Shown: positions 1 through 7,488 of the stretch, piece after piece
Numbering within the stretch: position 1 is the stretch's first letter
Layout: every line of letters starts with the position of its first letter
NCBI RefSeq assembly: GCF_900110535.1
Contig: NZ_FOJA01000001.1
Location: 1,895,393-1,959,392 of the forward strand
Direction: 5' to 3'
Source: Halobacterium jilantaiense
GTDB lineage: Archaea; Halobacteriota; Halobacteria; Halobacteriales; Halobacteriaceae
Length of the DNA: 64,000 nucleotides
The notes under the pieces: generated by a model
What the model was told of the DNA's origin: nothing
Database searches by the model: none
What the model saw: only the letters and a program-made list of their open reading frames with translations
Made by a program: the position numbers and the translations under genes

Positions 1-601
1 TCGCGGTCGTCGTCGCCGTCTGGTTGTCCGCGTCGGCGGTCACGTCGACGGTGACGTTCTGCTCGGGGGCCGGGAGGCCGACGGTGCCGTTCTCGTCGGC
101 CGCGTAGTTGCCCTCGCCGGCGTAGCTGACGTTGTCCTGTGCGGCGACCGCGACCGAGGCGTTCGGAACGCCCGTCCCGTTCGTCGTCACGGAGACGGCC
201 GCCGACCCGTCGTCGGCCTGCGTGACGCCGACTGCCAGCTCGTCGCTGGTGTCGTCAGTCGATGCCACGAGGTCGAGCGTGGTCGTCGCCGTCGTGTTGT
301 TCGCCTCGGCGGTCACGTCGACGGTGACGTTCTGCTCGGGGGCTGCGAGGTCGACGGTGCCGTTCTCCCCCGTCTCGTAGCTCCCAGCGCCGGCGTACGT
401 GGAGTTGTTCAGTGCCTCGACGGTGACGGACGCGTTCGCCACCGCAGTGCTGTTCTCGGTCACGGTCACGGTGACCGTGCCGTCGTCTGCCTGCTCGCCG
501 GTCACGGCGAGCCCGTCGGCCGCCACCGCCCCGCCCGGGACGACGGCGACCGCCGCGACGAACAGCGCCGCGACCAGTACTGCGTGCCCTGTCTTGCCCA
601 T
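1..601 (-). CDS. Secreted repeat protein, N-terminal part (runs off left edge)
   Basis: About 200 codons are visible; the C-terminus lies beyond the left edge. The protein opens with a Sec-type signal peptide (MGKTGHA, a hydrophobic core, probable cleavage after AVA near residue 28). Two copies of a roughly 80-95 residue beta-sandwich-like repeat follow. Each starts near QADDG and carries a TYAGAGSY or SYAGEGNY segment, ENGTV and then PEQNVTVDVTA. Asn-X-Ser/Thr sequons are dense, so it is probably a glycosylated cell-surface or secreted protein. A TATA-like TTATTGTA at 627-634 lies about 26 bases before the ATG, which suggests a leaderless transcript. No catalytic motif is visible and no function is assigned. 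Confidence 0.8.
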   Translation of the reverse strand, partial: MGKTGHAVLVAALFVAAVAVVPGGAVAADGLAVTGEQADDGTVTVTVTENSTAVANASVTVEALNNSTYAGAGSYETGENGTVDLAAPEQNVTVDVTAEANNTTATTTLDLVASTDDTSDELAVGVTQADDGSAAVSVTTNGTGVPNASVAVAAQDNVSYAGEGNYAADENGTVGLPAPEQNVTVDVTADADNQTATTTA

Positions 602-694
602 GGTCGTCACTTCGTTACCGCGTTCGTACAATAAGGCTGCTGGCCGTTCTACAGCTCGTATTTCAGGGTTTTGGCCGTCGTGTTGACGGGTCCG

Positions 695-1987
695 TCAGTC
701 GCCGGCGCGCTCGGTGAGCGCCGCGGCGCGCTGCTCGGCACGCTCCCGGACCGCGGTCTCGTCGAACGGCAGCACCTCGCGGTCGCGCATCAGCACCTCG
801 CCGTCACAGACCGTGTGCCGGACGTCCTGCCCGGTCGCGGCGTACGCGAGGTGCGAGACGTGGTCGTGGACGGGCGTTAGGTGCGGGGCCGAGAAGTCGA
901 CGACCGCGAGGTCGGCGTTCGCGCCCGCCTCGATTCGGCCGGCGTCGAAGCCGAGGGCGTCCGCGCCGCCCGCGGTCGCCATCTCGACCGCAGCCTCGGC
1001 GGGCACGGCGTCGGCCGCGCCGGTCTGGAGTTTCCCGAGCATCGCGGCGTCCCGGAGCTCGTCGAAGACGTCGAGGTCGTTGTTCGACGCCGCGCCGTCC
1101 GTGCCGAGCGCGACGGTCACGCCGGCCTCGCGCATCGCCTGCACGGGGGCCATCCCCGAAGCGAGTTTCATGTTCGACGCCGGGCAGTGGACGACGCTCG
1201 CGCCCGACTCCGCGAGCAACTCGATTTCGGTCTCGTCGCTGTGGACGCCGTGCGCGAGGAAGTCCCCGTCTTCGAGGAGGCCCACGTCCTCGGCGTACTC
1301 CAGCGGGCGGACGCCGCGCTTGTCGACGATTGGCTCGACCTCGTCGGCCGTCTCGTTGGCGTGGAAGTGGACGGGGACGCCGGCCTCGCGGGCCTGAAAG
1401 ACGAACTCACGGAGGTACTCCTCGCCGACGGTCGTGAGGCTGTGGGGCATGTACGCCGTCCTGATTCGGCCGTCGGCGGTGCCGTCGAACTCGCGGGCGA
1501 CCTCCAGGCTCTCCTCGTTGTCCGCGATGGCCTGCTCGTCGTCTTTCCCGACCGTGACGACGCCGTGACCGAGCCGGGCCCGCAGGCCCGCCGTCTCGAC
1601 GGCGTCGACGACCTCGGGGACTTGGAAGTACATGTCCGCGAACGCCGTGGTCCCCGAGCGAATCAGCTCCACGAGCGCGAGTTCGGTGCCGGCGCGGACG
1701 TCCCCGGTGTCGAGTTCGGCCTCGGCCGGCCAGATGTCCTCCTGTAGCCACGCGTCCAGCGGCTTGTCGTCGGCGTATCCCCGCAGCAGGGTCATCGCCG
1801 CGTGGCAGTGCGCGTTCACCAGCCCGGGCATCACCAGACAGCCCTCGGCGTCCAGCCGCTCGTCGCCGCCCTCGACGTCGCCGACCGCGAGAATCTCGCC
1901 CGACTCCCGGTCGACCAGCACGTCGCCCTCGGTCACGGAGAAGTCCGATCGGAGAACCGACCCGCCCGCGATTCGCAGCGTACTCAT
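695..1987 (-). CDS. mtaD: 5-methylthioadenosine/S-adenosylhomocysteine deaminase (amidohydrolase)
   Basis: Metal-dependent amidohydrolase of the MTA/SAH deaminase family, 430 residues, which is the usual length. Such enzymes deaminate S-adenosylhomocysteine or methylthioadenosine and recycle the by-products of SAM-dependent reactions. Visible signature: NAHCH at residues 59-63 (metal ligands H60 and H62), HFHANE at 207-212, AHGVHSDE at 245-252 and LGTDGAASNN at 294-303 with the metal-binding Asp. The LLRGYADD segment after the first His pair is typical of this subfamily rather than of cytosine or guanine deaminases. The next gene upstream on the same strand is only about 40 bases away and might be co-transcribed. 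Substrate preference between MTA, SAH and 5'-deoxyadenosine cannot be read from the sequence. Confidence 0.88.
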   Translation of the reverse strand: MSTLRIAGGSVLRSDFSVTEGDVLVDRESGEILAVGDVEGGDERLDAEGCLVMPGLVNAHCHAAMTLLRGYADDKPLDAWLQEDIWPAEAELDTGDVRAGTELALVELIRSGTTAFADMYFQVPEVVDAVETAGLRARLGHGVVTVGKDDEQAIADNEESLEVAREFDGTADGRIRTAYMPHSLTTVGEEYLREFVFQAREAGVPVHFHANETADEVEPIVDKRGVRPLEYAEDVGLLEDGDFLAHGVHSDETEIELLAESGASVVHCPASNMKLASGMAPVQAMREAGVTVALGTDGAASNNDLDVFDELRDAAMLGKLQTGAADAVPAEAAVEMATAGGADALGFDAGRIEAGANADLAVVDFSAPHLTPVHDHVSHLAYAATGQDVRHTVCDGEVLMRDREVLPFDETAVRERAEQRAAALTERAGD

Positions 1988-2029
1988 GGCCCGGACTTCG
2001 CCCGACCCGGGCGTGAATCTGTCGGGACG

Positions 2030-2560
2030 CTACGAGCCCTGTCGGGCGGCCGCTGCGATGCTCGCAGTCTGCCCGACGCCGGTCACGGCGATGCCGGCGA
2101 GGACGACCCAGCCCGCCGCTGGCACCCGCGACGCGAGGCCGACGACCGCCAGCGCGGCACCCGCGACGGACGCCACCGCCGCGCCGAGGTAGACGCGAGC
2201 GAACGCCGGCCTCGTCGTCCTTCGCGCCGTGTCCGCCAGCCCCCACGCCGGCAGCAGCATCCAGCCGACGACGGCGGCCGCGCGGAGCACGCCCGCGGGC
2301 TCCGCTGGCACCCGGAACGACGCGAGTCCGAGCGCCGTCACGCCGACGCCAGCGGTGACGACGGTCCGCCACGCCCGCAGCGCGCCCGCCCGCATCTCCG
2401 TCCACGACAGCGCGGCGAACGCGGCCAGCAGGACGACCATGACGACGTGCGCGACGAACAGCGGATGCTCACTGACGTACCCGAGGTGGGCGGCGGCCGC
2501 GAACGTCCACGCCAGCGGCACCAGCCCGACCGGTCCGTACTCGCGAGCGCGCTCCAGCAT
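2030..2560 (-). CDS. Hypothetical integral membrane protein
   Basis: A 176-residue protein with about six hydrophobic segments, for example VGLVPLAWTFAAAAHLGYV, a stretch around VVMVVLLAAFAALS, VVTAGVGVTALGLAS and a C-terminal AAGWVVLAGIAVTGVG. Charged residues are confined to short loops such as TARRTTRP. I recognise no family motif. It lies upstream of the MTA/SAH deaminase on the same strand and is divergent from hisG, whose start is 105 bases away. Possible roles are not assignable; a small haloarchaea-specific membrane protein family is the most likely identity. Confidence 0.75.
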   Translation of the reverse strand: MLERAREYGPVGLVPLAWTFAAAAHLGYVSEHPLFVAHVVMVVLLAAFAALSWTEMRAGALRAWRTVVTAGVGVTALGLASFRVPAEPAGVLRAAAVVGWMLLPAWGLADTARRTTRPAFARVYLGAAVASVAGAALAVVGLASRVPAAGWVVLAGIAVTGVGQTASIAAAARQGS

Positions 2561-2664
2561 ACGCGTCGACTCCGGCCCCCGACCGCTTCAAACCACTGTC
2601 GCGGCCGCTGCCGGCGACGCCCGCTTCCCAAAGGTAGTTCTGGACTCCCGGCGAAGCCGACAGC

Positions 2665-3513
2665 ATGCGAATCGCCGTACCCAACAAGGGACGCCTGCAC
2701 GACCCCACGCTGGAGCTCCTGGACCGGGCCGGCATCGGCGTCGAGAACGGTGCCGACCGCCAGCTGTACGCCGACACCGTCGACCCGGAGATTACCGTGC
2801 TGTACGCGCGCGCCGCCGACATCCCGGAGTACGTCGCGGACGGCGCTGCCGACGTCGGCATCACGGGCTACGACCAGGTCCGGGAGTCCGGCGTCGACGA
2901 CGTCGCCGAACTCCTCGACCTCGACTTCGGGAAGTGCCGGCTCGTGCTCGCTGCCCCGGAGGACGGCGACATCGCCGAGCCCGGCGACCTCGACGGGAAG
3001 ACGGTCGCCACCGAGTTCCCGACGGTCACCCGGGAGTACTTCGACGGCCTCGGCGTCGACCCCGAAATCGTGGAGGTCACGGGCGCGACCGAGCTCACGC
3101 CGCACGTCGAGATGGCCGACGCCATCGTCGACATCACGTCGACGGGCACGACGCTGCGCGTGAACCGGCTCGGAATCGTCGACGAGGTCCTCCAGAGTTC
3201 GGTGCGGCTGTTCGCCCGCGAGGACGTCCGCGACGACCCGAAGGTCCGGCAGGTCGAGACCGCGCTCCGGTCGGTGCTGGACGCCAGTGGCAAGCGCTAC
3301 CTGATGTTGAACGCGCCCGAGGACCGCCTCGACGACGTGAAAGACGTGCTGCCGGGGCTCGGCGGCCCGACGGTCCTGGACGTCGACGAACCCGGGACGG
3401 TCGCCGTCCACGCTGTCGTCGAGGAGCGCGCGGTCTTCGAGGCCGTCAACGACCTGAAAGACGTGGGGGCGTCGGGCATCCTCGTCACCGAAATCGAGCG
3501 CCTCGTCGAGTAA
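2665..3513 (+). CDS. hisG: ATP phosphoribosyltransferase (HisG), long form
   Basis: Catalyses the first step of histidine synthesis, joining ATP and PRPP to give N1-(5'-phosphoribosyl)-ATP. The start [20 protein letters not shown] and the PRPP-binding segment [14 protein letters not shown] (about residues 152-165) are diagnostic. At 282 residues it is the long, HisZ-independent form. The last 70 or so residues (from about [11 protein letters not shown], ending in [15 protein letters not shown]) are the ACT-like regulatory domain that mediates histidine feedback inhibition in this family. The gene stands alone here, with no other his gene nearby, and is convergent with the following membrane-protein gene. 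The ATG lies just downstream of a weak TATA-like stretch in the 105-base divergent spacer. Confidence 0.96.
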   Translation: MRIAVPNKGRLHDPTLELLDRAGIGVENGADRQLYADTVDPEITVLYARAADIPEYVADGAADVGITGYDQVRESGVDDVAELLDLDFGKCRLVLAAPEDGDIAEPGDLDGKTVATEFPTVTREYFDGLGVDPEIVEVTGATELTPHVEMADAIVDITSTGTTLRVNRLGIVDEVLQSSVRLFAREDVRDDPKVRQVETALRSVLDASGKRYLMLNAPEDRLDDVKDVLPGLGGPTVLDVDEPGTVAVHAVVEERAVFEAVNDLKDVGASGILVTEIERLVE

Positions 3514-3531
3514 CGCGTCAGTCCGGGCTAC

Positions 3532-3903
3532 TCACTGGTCGCTCGCGTTGCGGAGCTGTCGTCTCGCGCGGGCGGCGATGCGCGCCACTGTCCCCGCCAT
3601 CGGGTAGGCGACGATGCCCACGACGCTCACTGCCGCGAGGCCGAGCGCGGCGAGCCGCATCTGGTGGGGCGTCTCTGCAGCCAGCGACACGAGGATGCCG
3701 GCGGTCGGCGCGACCCAGACGGCGGCCAGCGCGTTCGGTTCGTCGAGGAAGTAGTAGGTCGCGAGCGCCAGCACGGCCGCGATGGCGAAGACGGCGGCGA
3801 CGTCGGGGCCGGGGTCGTGGACGTAAGCGGCGGCGTACGCCAGGATGGCGGCCGCGAGCGTCAGCGCACTCGCGCGAAGAGCTTGTCTGTCGTACTCGTC
3901 CAT
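3532..3903 (-). CDS. Hypothetical four-helix membrane protein
   Basis: A 123-residue protein beginning MDEYDRQALR with four hydrophobic segments: LTLAAAILAYAAAYV, VAAVFAIAAVLALATYYFL, ALAAVWVAPTAGILVSLA and LAALGLAAVSVVGIVAYP. A basic tail (RIAARARRQLR) follows and is probably cytoplasmic. I chose ATG 3903 over the in-frame GTG at 3915 because a T-rich TATA-like element (near 3926-3935) lies about 27 bases before it, so the transcript would be leaderless. The gene converges on hisG with 18 bases between stops. No recognised family or catalytic residue. Confidence 0.75.
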   Translation of the reverse strand: MDEYDRQALRASALTLAAAILAYAAAYVHDPGPDVAAVFAIAAVLALATYYFLDEPNALAAVWVAPTAGILVSLAAETPHQMRLAALGLAAVSVVGIVAYPMAGTVARIAARARRQLRNASDQ

Positions 3904-3961
3904 GTGCGTAGCCACGACACACCCGACAAAAAACGGGGATGGGTGTTCTCTCTGACTGCGA

Positions 3962-4384
3962 CTACCCGGGCGCGGTGCCGAGCAGCGCCAGCAGGTTCGC
4001 CCCGAGCAACACGAGCGCCAGCGACACCGTGTAGTGCATCACGACGACGAACGCCGTCGTGCGGTAGCGCACGCGGTACACGGCGTGGACGGCAGCGAAG
4101 TCGGCCGCGAGCCCGATTGCGACGATGAGCAGCGGGCTGAAGCGGACGAGCGCGACCGTCACCACGGCGGGCGCGAGGCCGACGAGGAACCCCCGCTTCC
4201 AGGGGACGTCCCCGAGGACGAACGTGGCGGCGGCGTGCGCGGTGAACCCGAACAGCAGCCAGCCGCCGACGAACGTCGCGACGTACTGGAGGAGCGTGCC
4301 CGTGGCCGGTTCGACGATGGCGTCGGTCGCGGCGACGCCGGCTGTGGCTGCTGCCGCCGGCACCGCTGTGGCTGCTGGGGTCAC
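3962..4384 (-). CDS. Hypothetical membrane protein downstream of tbp
   Basis: A 140-residue protein with four or five hydrophobic segments, including TLLQYVATFVGGWLLFGFT, GFLVGLAPAVVTVALV, LLIVAIGLAADFAAVHAVY and FVVVMHYTVSLALVLLGANL. The start is a GTG only six bases after the tbp stop codon, so it is almost certainly transcribed with tbp. I do not recognise the family. The pairing with a general transcription factor may be positional rather than functional. Confidence 0.75.
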   Translation of the reverse strand: MTPAATAVPAAAATAGVAATDAIVEPATGTLLQYVATFVGGWLLFGFTAHAAATFVLGDVPWKRGFLVGLAPAVVTVALVRFSPLLIVAIGLAADFAAVHAVYRVRYRTTAFVVVMHYTVSLALVLLGANLLALLGTAPG

Positions 4385-4390
4385 GGCCGG

Positions 4391-4951
4391 TTACTCGAGC
4401 AGGCCGAGTTCTTCGAGCCGGGACGTGATCTTGTCGACGGCGTGCTCGGCGTCCTTGGGCTTCTTGCCGCCCGTGATGACGAGCTTCCCGGAGCCGAACA
4501 GCAGCGCGACGACCTCGGGCTCGTCGAGGCGGTAGACGAGACCGGGGAACTGCTCGGGCTCGTACTCGATGTTCTCGAGGCCGAGGCCGATGGCGATGGC
4601 GTTGAGGTTGAGCTGGCGGCCGAGGTCGGCCGAGGTGACGATGTTCTGGACGACGATTTCGGGGTCGTCCTCGACCTTGATGGAGAGCTCGCGGAGCTTG
4701 TCGAAGACGATGCGGAGGCTCTCGTGGACGTCGTCGGTCGACTTCGCGCCGGTGCAGACGATCTTGCCGGAGCGGAAGATGAGTGCGGCGCTCTTGGGGT
4801 CCTGAGTGCGGTAGACGAGCCCGGGGAACTGCTCGGGGTCGTAGTCCGCGCCCTCGAGGTCCATCGCGACGCTCTGGAGGTCGAGCTCCTGGCCGATTCC
4901 GGTGGAGGCGACCACGTTTTCAATGTTGATGGTTTCCTTGGGGTCGGTCAT
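4391..4951 (-). CDS. tbp: TATA-binding protein (TBP)
   Basis: General transcription factor that binds the TATA box and, with TFB, recruits archaeal RNA polymerase. The 186 residues are two direct repeats forming the saddle. EQFPGLVYR followed by FRSGKIVCTGAK marks repeat 1, and EQFPGLVYR followed by FGSGKLVITGGK marks repeat 2. The N-terminus carries the usual INIENVVAST segment. Length and repeat structure match archaeal TBPs. Haloarchaea often carry several tbp genes; this copy is intact and has all the core segments, so it could be the housekeeping one, but that is an inference. Its own promoter is a near-consensus TTTATAAA, and a small membrane-protein gene follows six bases after the stop. 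Confidence 0.97.
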   Translation of the reverse strand: MTDPKETINIENVVASTGIGQELDLQSVAMDLEGADYDPEQFPGLVYRTQDPKSAALIFRSGKIVCTGAKSTDDVHESLRIVFDKLRELSIKVEDDPEIVVQNIVTSADLGRQLNLNAIAIGLGLENIEYEPEQFPGLVYRLDEPEVVALLFGSGKLVITGGKKPKDAEHAVDKITSRLEELGLLE

Positions 4952-4978
4952 CGTTCGACTTAAACCATGTATTTAAGG

Positions 4979-4986
4979 TTTATAAA
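4979..4986. promoter_or_regulatory. Palindromic TATA box between tbp and trmG10
   Basis: TTTATAAA is self-complementary and can serve both divergent genes. For tbp, its centre lies about 31 bases before the ATG, predicting a leader of about five bases. For trmG10, it predicts a leader of roughly 55 bases. The surrounding 50 bases are conspicuously AT-rich (TTTAAGG, CTTAAACC) compared with the flanking genes. Confidence 0.7.
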
Positions 4987-5065
4987 GGTTCGTGGTCCGG
5001 GGAGTGGTGCCTCAAATACCTGCAGGCACCGGCAGCCTGATTGCCAGCGGGCGTCCAGTTCACCC

Positions 5066-6040
5066 GTGTTCGTGCTCGAACTCGGCGGCGACGACGACGC
5101 CTTCGCCGCCGCCGAAGCCCGCGCCGCAGCCCCGGACGCCGACGTGGTCGCACCCGGCGTCGCCACCGCGAGCAGCCTCGACGCCGACCGCTTCCGGGGG
5201 CTGGCGTACGCGCACCGCGCGGGCGAGCACGTCGCCACCGCGGACGCCGACACCGCCGCCGCCGCGGACGCGCTCCGGGCGGCCATTCAGGACTCGCCCA
5301 CCGACCGCGACGGCACGGTCGCGGTCCGCGCCCGGAACGTCCGCAACACCACCGACGTCGACACGCAGGCCGCCGAACGCGAACTCGGTGGCGTGCTCGT
5401 CGACGCCGGCTTCGCGGTCGACCTCGACGACCCGGACCACGAACTGCGCGCACTATTCTCGGGTGACTCCTGTTTCGTCGCGTGGCTCGCCGCCGAGTCC
5501 GTCCGAGACTACGGCGACCGCAAGCCCACCGACCGGCCGTTCTTCCAGCCGGGCAGCATGGACCCGCTGCTCGCGCGCGCCGTCTGCAACCTCGCCCGCG
5601 TCGAGGCCGGCGACCGCGTCCTCGACCCGATGTGTGGCACCGGCGGTGTCCTCATCGAAGCAGGACTGCTCGGTGCGCGACCCGTCGGCACCGACGCCCA
5701 GGCGAAGATGGTCAGTGGCGCGCGACAGAACCTCGCCCACTTCCTCGACGACTTCGAGGTGGCGCGCGCGGACGCCACCAGCCTCCCGCTCGGAGACGAC
5801 AGCGTGACTGCTGCAGTCTTCGACGCGCCCTACGGCCGCCAGTCGAAAATCGAGACCCACGACCTCGCAGACCTCGTCGGCGGCGCGCTCGCGGAGGTCC
5901 GGCGGGTCGCCGACCGCTGCGTGCTCGTCGCCGACCGCGACTGGCGCGAGGAAGCCGAAGCCGCGGGCTGGACGGTCGAATCACGCTTCGAGCGCCGCGT
6001 CCACCGGTCGCTCGTCAGGTACGTCCTCGTGCTCTCGTAG
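5066..6040 (+). CDS. trmG10: tRNA (guanine(10)-N2)-dimethyltransferase Trm-G10
   Basis: SAM-dependent methyltransferase that modifies G10 of tRNA in archaea. The 324 residues split into an N-terminal THUMP-type RNA-binding region (to about residue 130) and a Rossmann methyltransferase domain. The SAM-binding motif is DPMCGTGG, and the amino-methylating motif is DAPYGR, the family version of (D/N)PPY. FFQPGSMDPLLARA before motif I is typical of the Trm-G10/RlmL superfamily. I start at GTG 5066 (VFVLELGGDDD): upstream in-frame codons read as non-coding leader with Cys, His and Arg, unlike the acidic protein. The stop directly abuts the stop of the convergent gene. Confidence 0.88.
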   Translation: MFVLELGGDDDAFAAAEARAAAPDADVVAPGVATASSLDADRFRGLAYAHRAGEHVATADADTAAAADALRAAIQDSPTDRDGTVAVRARNVRNTTDVDTQAAERELGGVLVDAGFAVDLDDPDHELRALFSGDSCFVAWLAAESVRDYGDRKPTDRPFFQPGSMDPLLARAVCNLARVEAGDRVLDPMCGTGGVLIEAGLLGARPVGTDAQAKMVSGARQNLAHFLDDFEVARADATSLPLGDDSVTAAVFDAPYGRQSKIETHDLADLVGGALAEVRRVADRCVLVADRDWREEAEAAGWTVESRFERRVHRSLVRYVLVLS

Positions 6041-6394
6041 TCAGTCCCGCCACCAGTAGCGCACGCCGGCCGCGAGGAGGTAGGCCGCGACCCCGACCGC
6101 GAGCACCGCGAGCCCACCGTCGTCGTCGACGCTCACGCCGGAGACGGCGAGTCCGGCGACGGTCAGGAGGTAGCCGAGCAGGCAGACGAACCACACGTCG
6201 TCGTAGTCGAAGCTCGGGCGGTCGTGCGCGAGCGCCCACCCGAGCACGAACGCCGGCGCGAGCACCACGAGCGGCCCCCACCACGGCGTCCCCCGGCTGT
6301 CGACGGCGGTCACGAGGATGGAGCCGGGGAGCGCCGACAGCACCATCGTCCCGACGACGACGCCGGCGCGCTCCAGGGAGTCGGCGAGTGACAC
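6041..6394 (-). CDS. Hypothetical membrane protein
   Basis: A 117-residue protein from a GTG start with four hydrophobic segments: AGVVVGTMVLSALPGSIL, WGPLVVLAPAFVLGWAL, VWFVCLLGYLLTVAGLAV and LAVLAVGVAAYLLAAGV. A short basic end (RYWWRD) follows. It sits between convergent trmG10 (stops adjacent) and the upstream RFC-like gene, which ends 30 bases before it on the same strand, so co-transcription with the RFC-like gene is likely. I do not recognise the family. Confidence 0.72.
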   Translation of the reverse strand: MSLADSLERAGVVVGTMVLSALPGSILVTAVDSRGTPWWGPLVVLAPAFVLGWALAHDRPSFDYDDVWFVCLLGYLLTVAGLAVSGVSVDDDGGLAVLAVGVAAYLLAAGVRYWWRD

Positions 6395-6424
6395 AGGTGG
6401 ACTCTGCGACGGGCCGACGAAAAG

Positions 6425-7429
6425 CTACCGGCCGAGTTCCGCGAGCAGCCGCCCGAGTTGCACGCGGTCGCTGTTGCCTTGTGCGAGGTCGAACTCCACG
6501 TCGCCCGCCATCGCGTACAGTTCGGCGAGCTCGTCACCCGAGTACCGGGACCGGGCGACCGACAGCAGGTCGTCCAGCACCTCGCCGCCGCTCATCCCCT
6601 CGTCGACGAGCAGGTCGTCGAGCGTCGAGCGCGCGTCCGTGAAGTCGCCGGCTTCCGCGTCGTCGAGCATCGACTCGACGGCGTCGTCGCTGCCGACGTC
6701 CTGGAGGGTCTCGTAGGCGGCGTTCGTCGTCACCTCGCCCTCCTGTTCGGCGGTCGTCTGCGCGCTCAACACGGCCTCCCGGAGGTCGCCGTCGGCGTAC
6801 CCGGCGACGAACTCTACGCCGTCCGCGTCGTAGTCGACGCCCTCGGCTTCGACGATGTCTTCGAGGACGCTCGTCGTCTCGCCGACGGTCGGCGCTCGCA
6901 CGGAGACCGGGAAACACCGCGACTGAATCGGCGGAATCAGCTTCGAGGGCTGGCGGGTCGCGATGACGAACTGCGTCGCCTCGTGGTGGCGCTCCATCAC
7001 GCGCCGCAGCGCCTGCTGGAAGTCCTCCCGAATCGCCTCGGCGTTGTCCAGCAGAATCGTGTTGTAGCCGCCGGAGACCGGCGAGTAGCTCGCTGTCTCC
7101 TTCAGCACGTGGTTGACGAGGTCGGCCTTCGAGGAGTTCCGGCGGCGCTTCGAGTCGATGAACGGCGCGAACCGCGGGTCCTCGCTGATCTCCTTCTTCG
7201 TCATCCCGAAGAAGTCCGCGACGTTCAGCTCCACGAGGTCGTTGTCGGGGTCCTCGTGGGCGGCTTCCGCGAGCGCGCGCACCGCCGCCGTCTTCCCGGC
7301 TCCCGGCGGCCCGTACACGACGAGGTTCACGGGCTCGTCGACGGCGTCGCGCAGCCGGTCCCGCACGCTCTCCTGCGGGAGGTCGGCCAGCGACGGCGCG
7401 TGCTCGTCGATCCAGAGCGGTTCGTCCAT
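6425..7429 (-). CDS. rfcC: Replication factor C small-subunit paralogue (AAA+ clamp loader)
   Basis: AAA+ ATPase of the RFC family, which loads the PCNA sliding clamp onto primed DNA. With the ATG at 7429 the protein has 334 residues, the usual small-subunit length. Walker A is GPPGAGKT at residues 40-47 and the trans-acting arginine-finger SRC motif is at 170-172. The Walker B region reads LLDNAE at 126-131 instead of the usual DEAD/DEAN-type box, so Asn occupies the position of the catalytic Glu. Haloarchaea carry two RFC small subunits, and this divergent one fits the accessory copy (RfcC). The 7429 start is preferred over 7456 because a T-rich TATA-like element sits about 30 bases before it. 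The symbol is inferred, not proven. Confidence 0.8.
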   Translation of the reverse strand: MDEPLWIDEHAPSLADLPQESVRDRLRDAVDEPVNLVVYGPPGAGKTAAVRALAEAAHEDPDNDLVELNVADFFGMTKKEISEDPRFAPFIDSKRRRNSSKADLVNHVLKETASYSPVSGGYNTILLDNAEAIREDFQQALRRVMERHHEATQFVIATRQPSKLIPPIQSRCFPVSVRAPTVGETTSVLEDIVEAEGVDYDADGVEFVAGYADGDLREAVLSAQTTAEQEGEVTTNAAYETLQDVGSDDAVESMLDDAEAGDFTDARSTLDDLLVDEGMSGGEVLDDLLSVARSRYSGDELAELYAMAGDVEFDLAQGNSDRVQLGRLLAELGR

Positions 7430-7488
7430 CACTCGCGGGTAGCCGCCACGGGGCAAAGAAAGAGTCGGTTGGGGTGTGTCGCTGCTCG

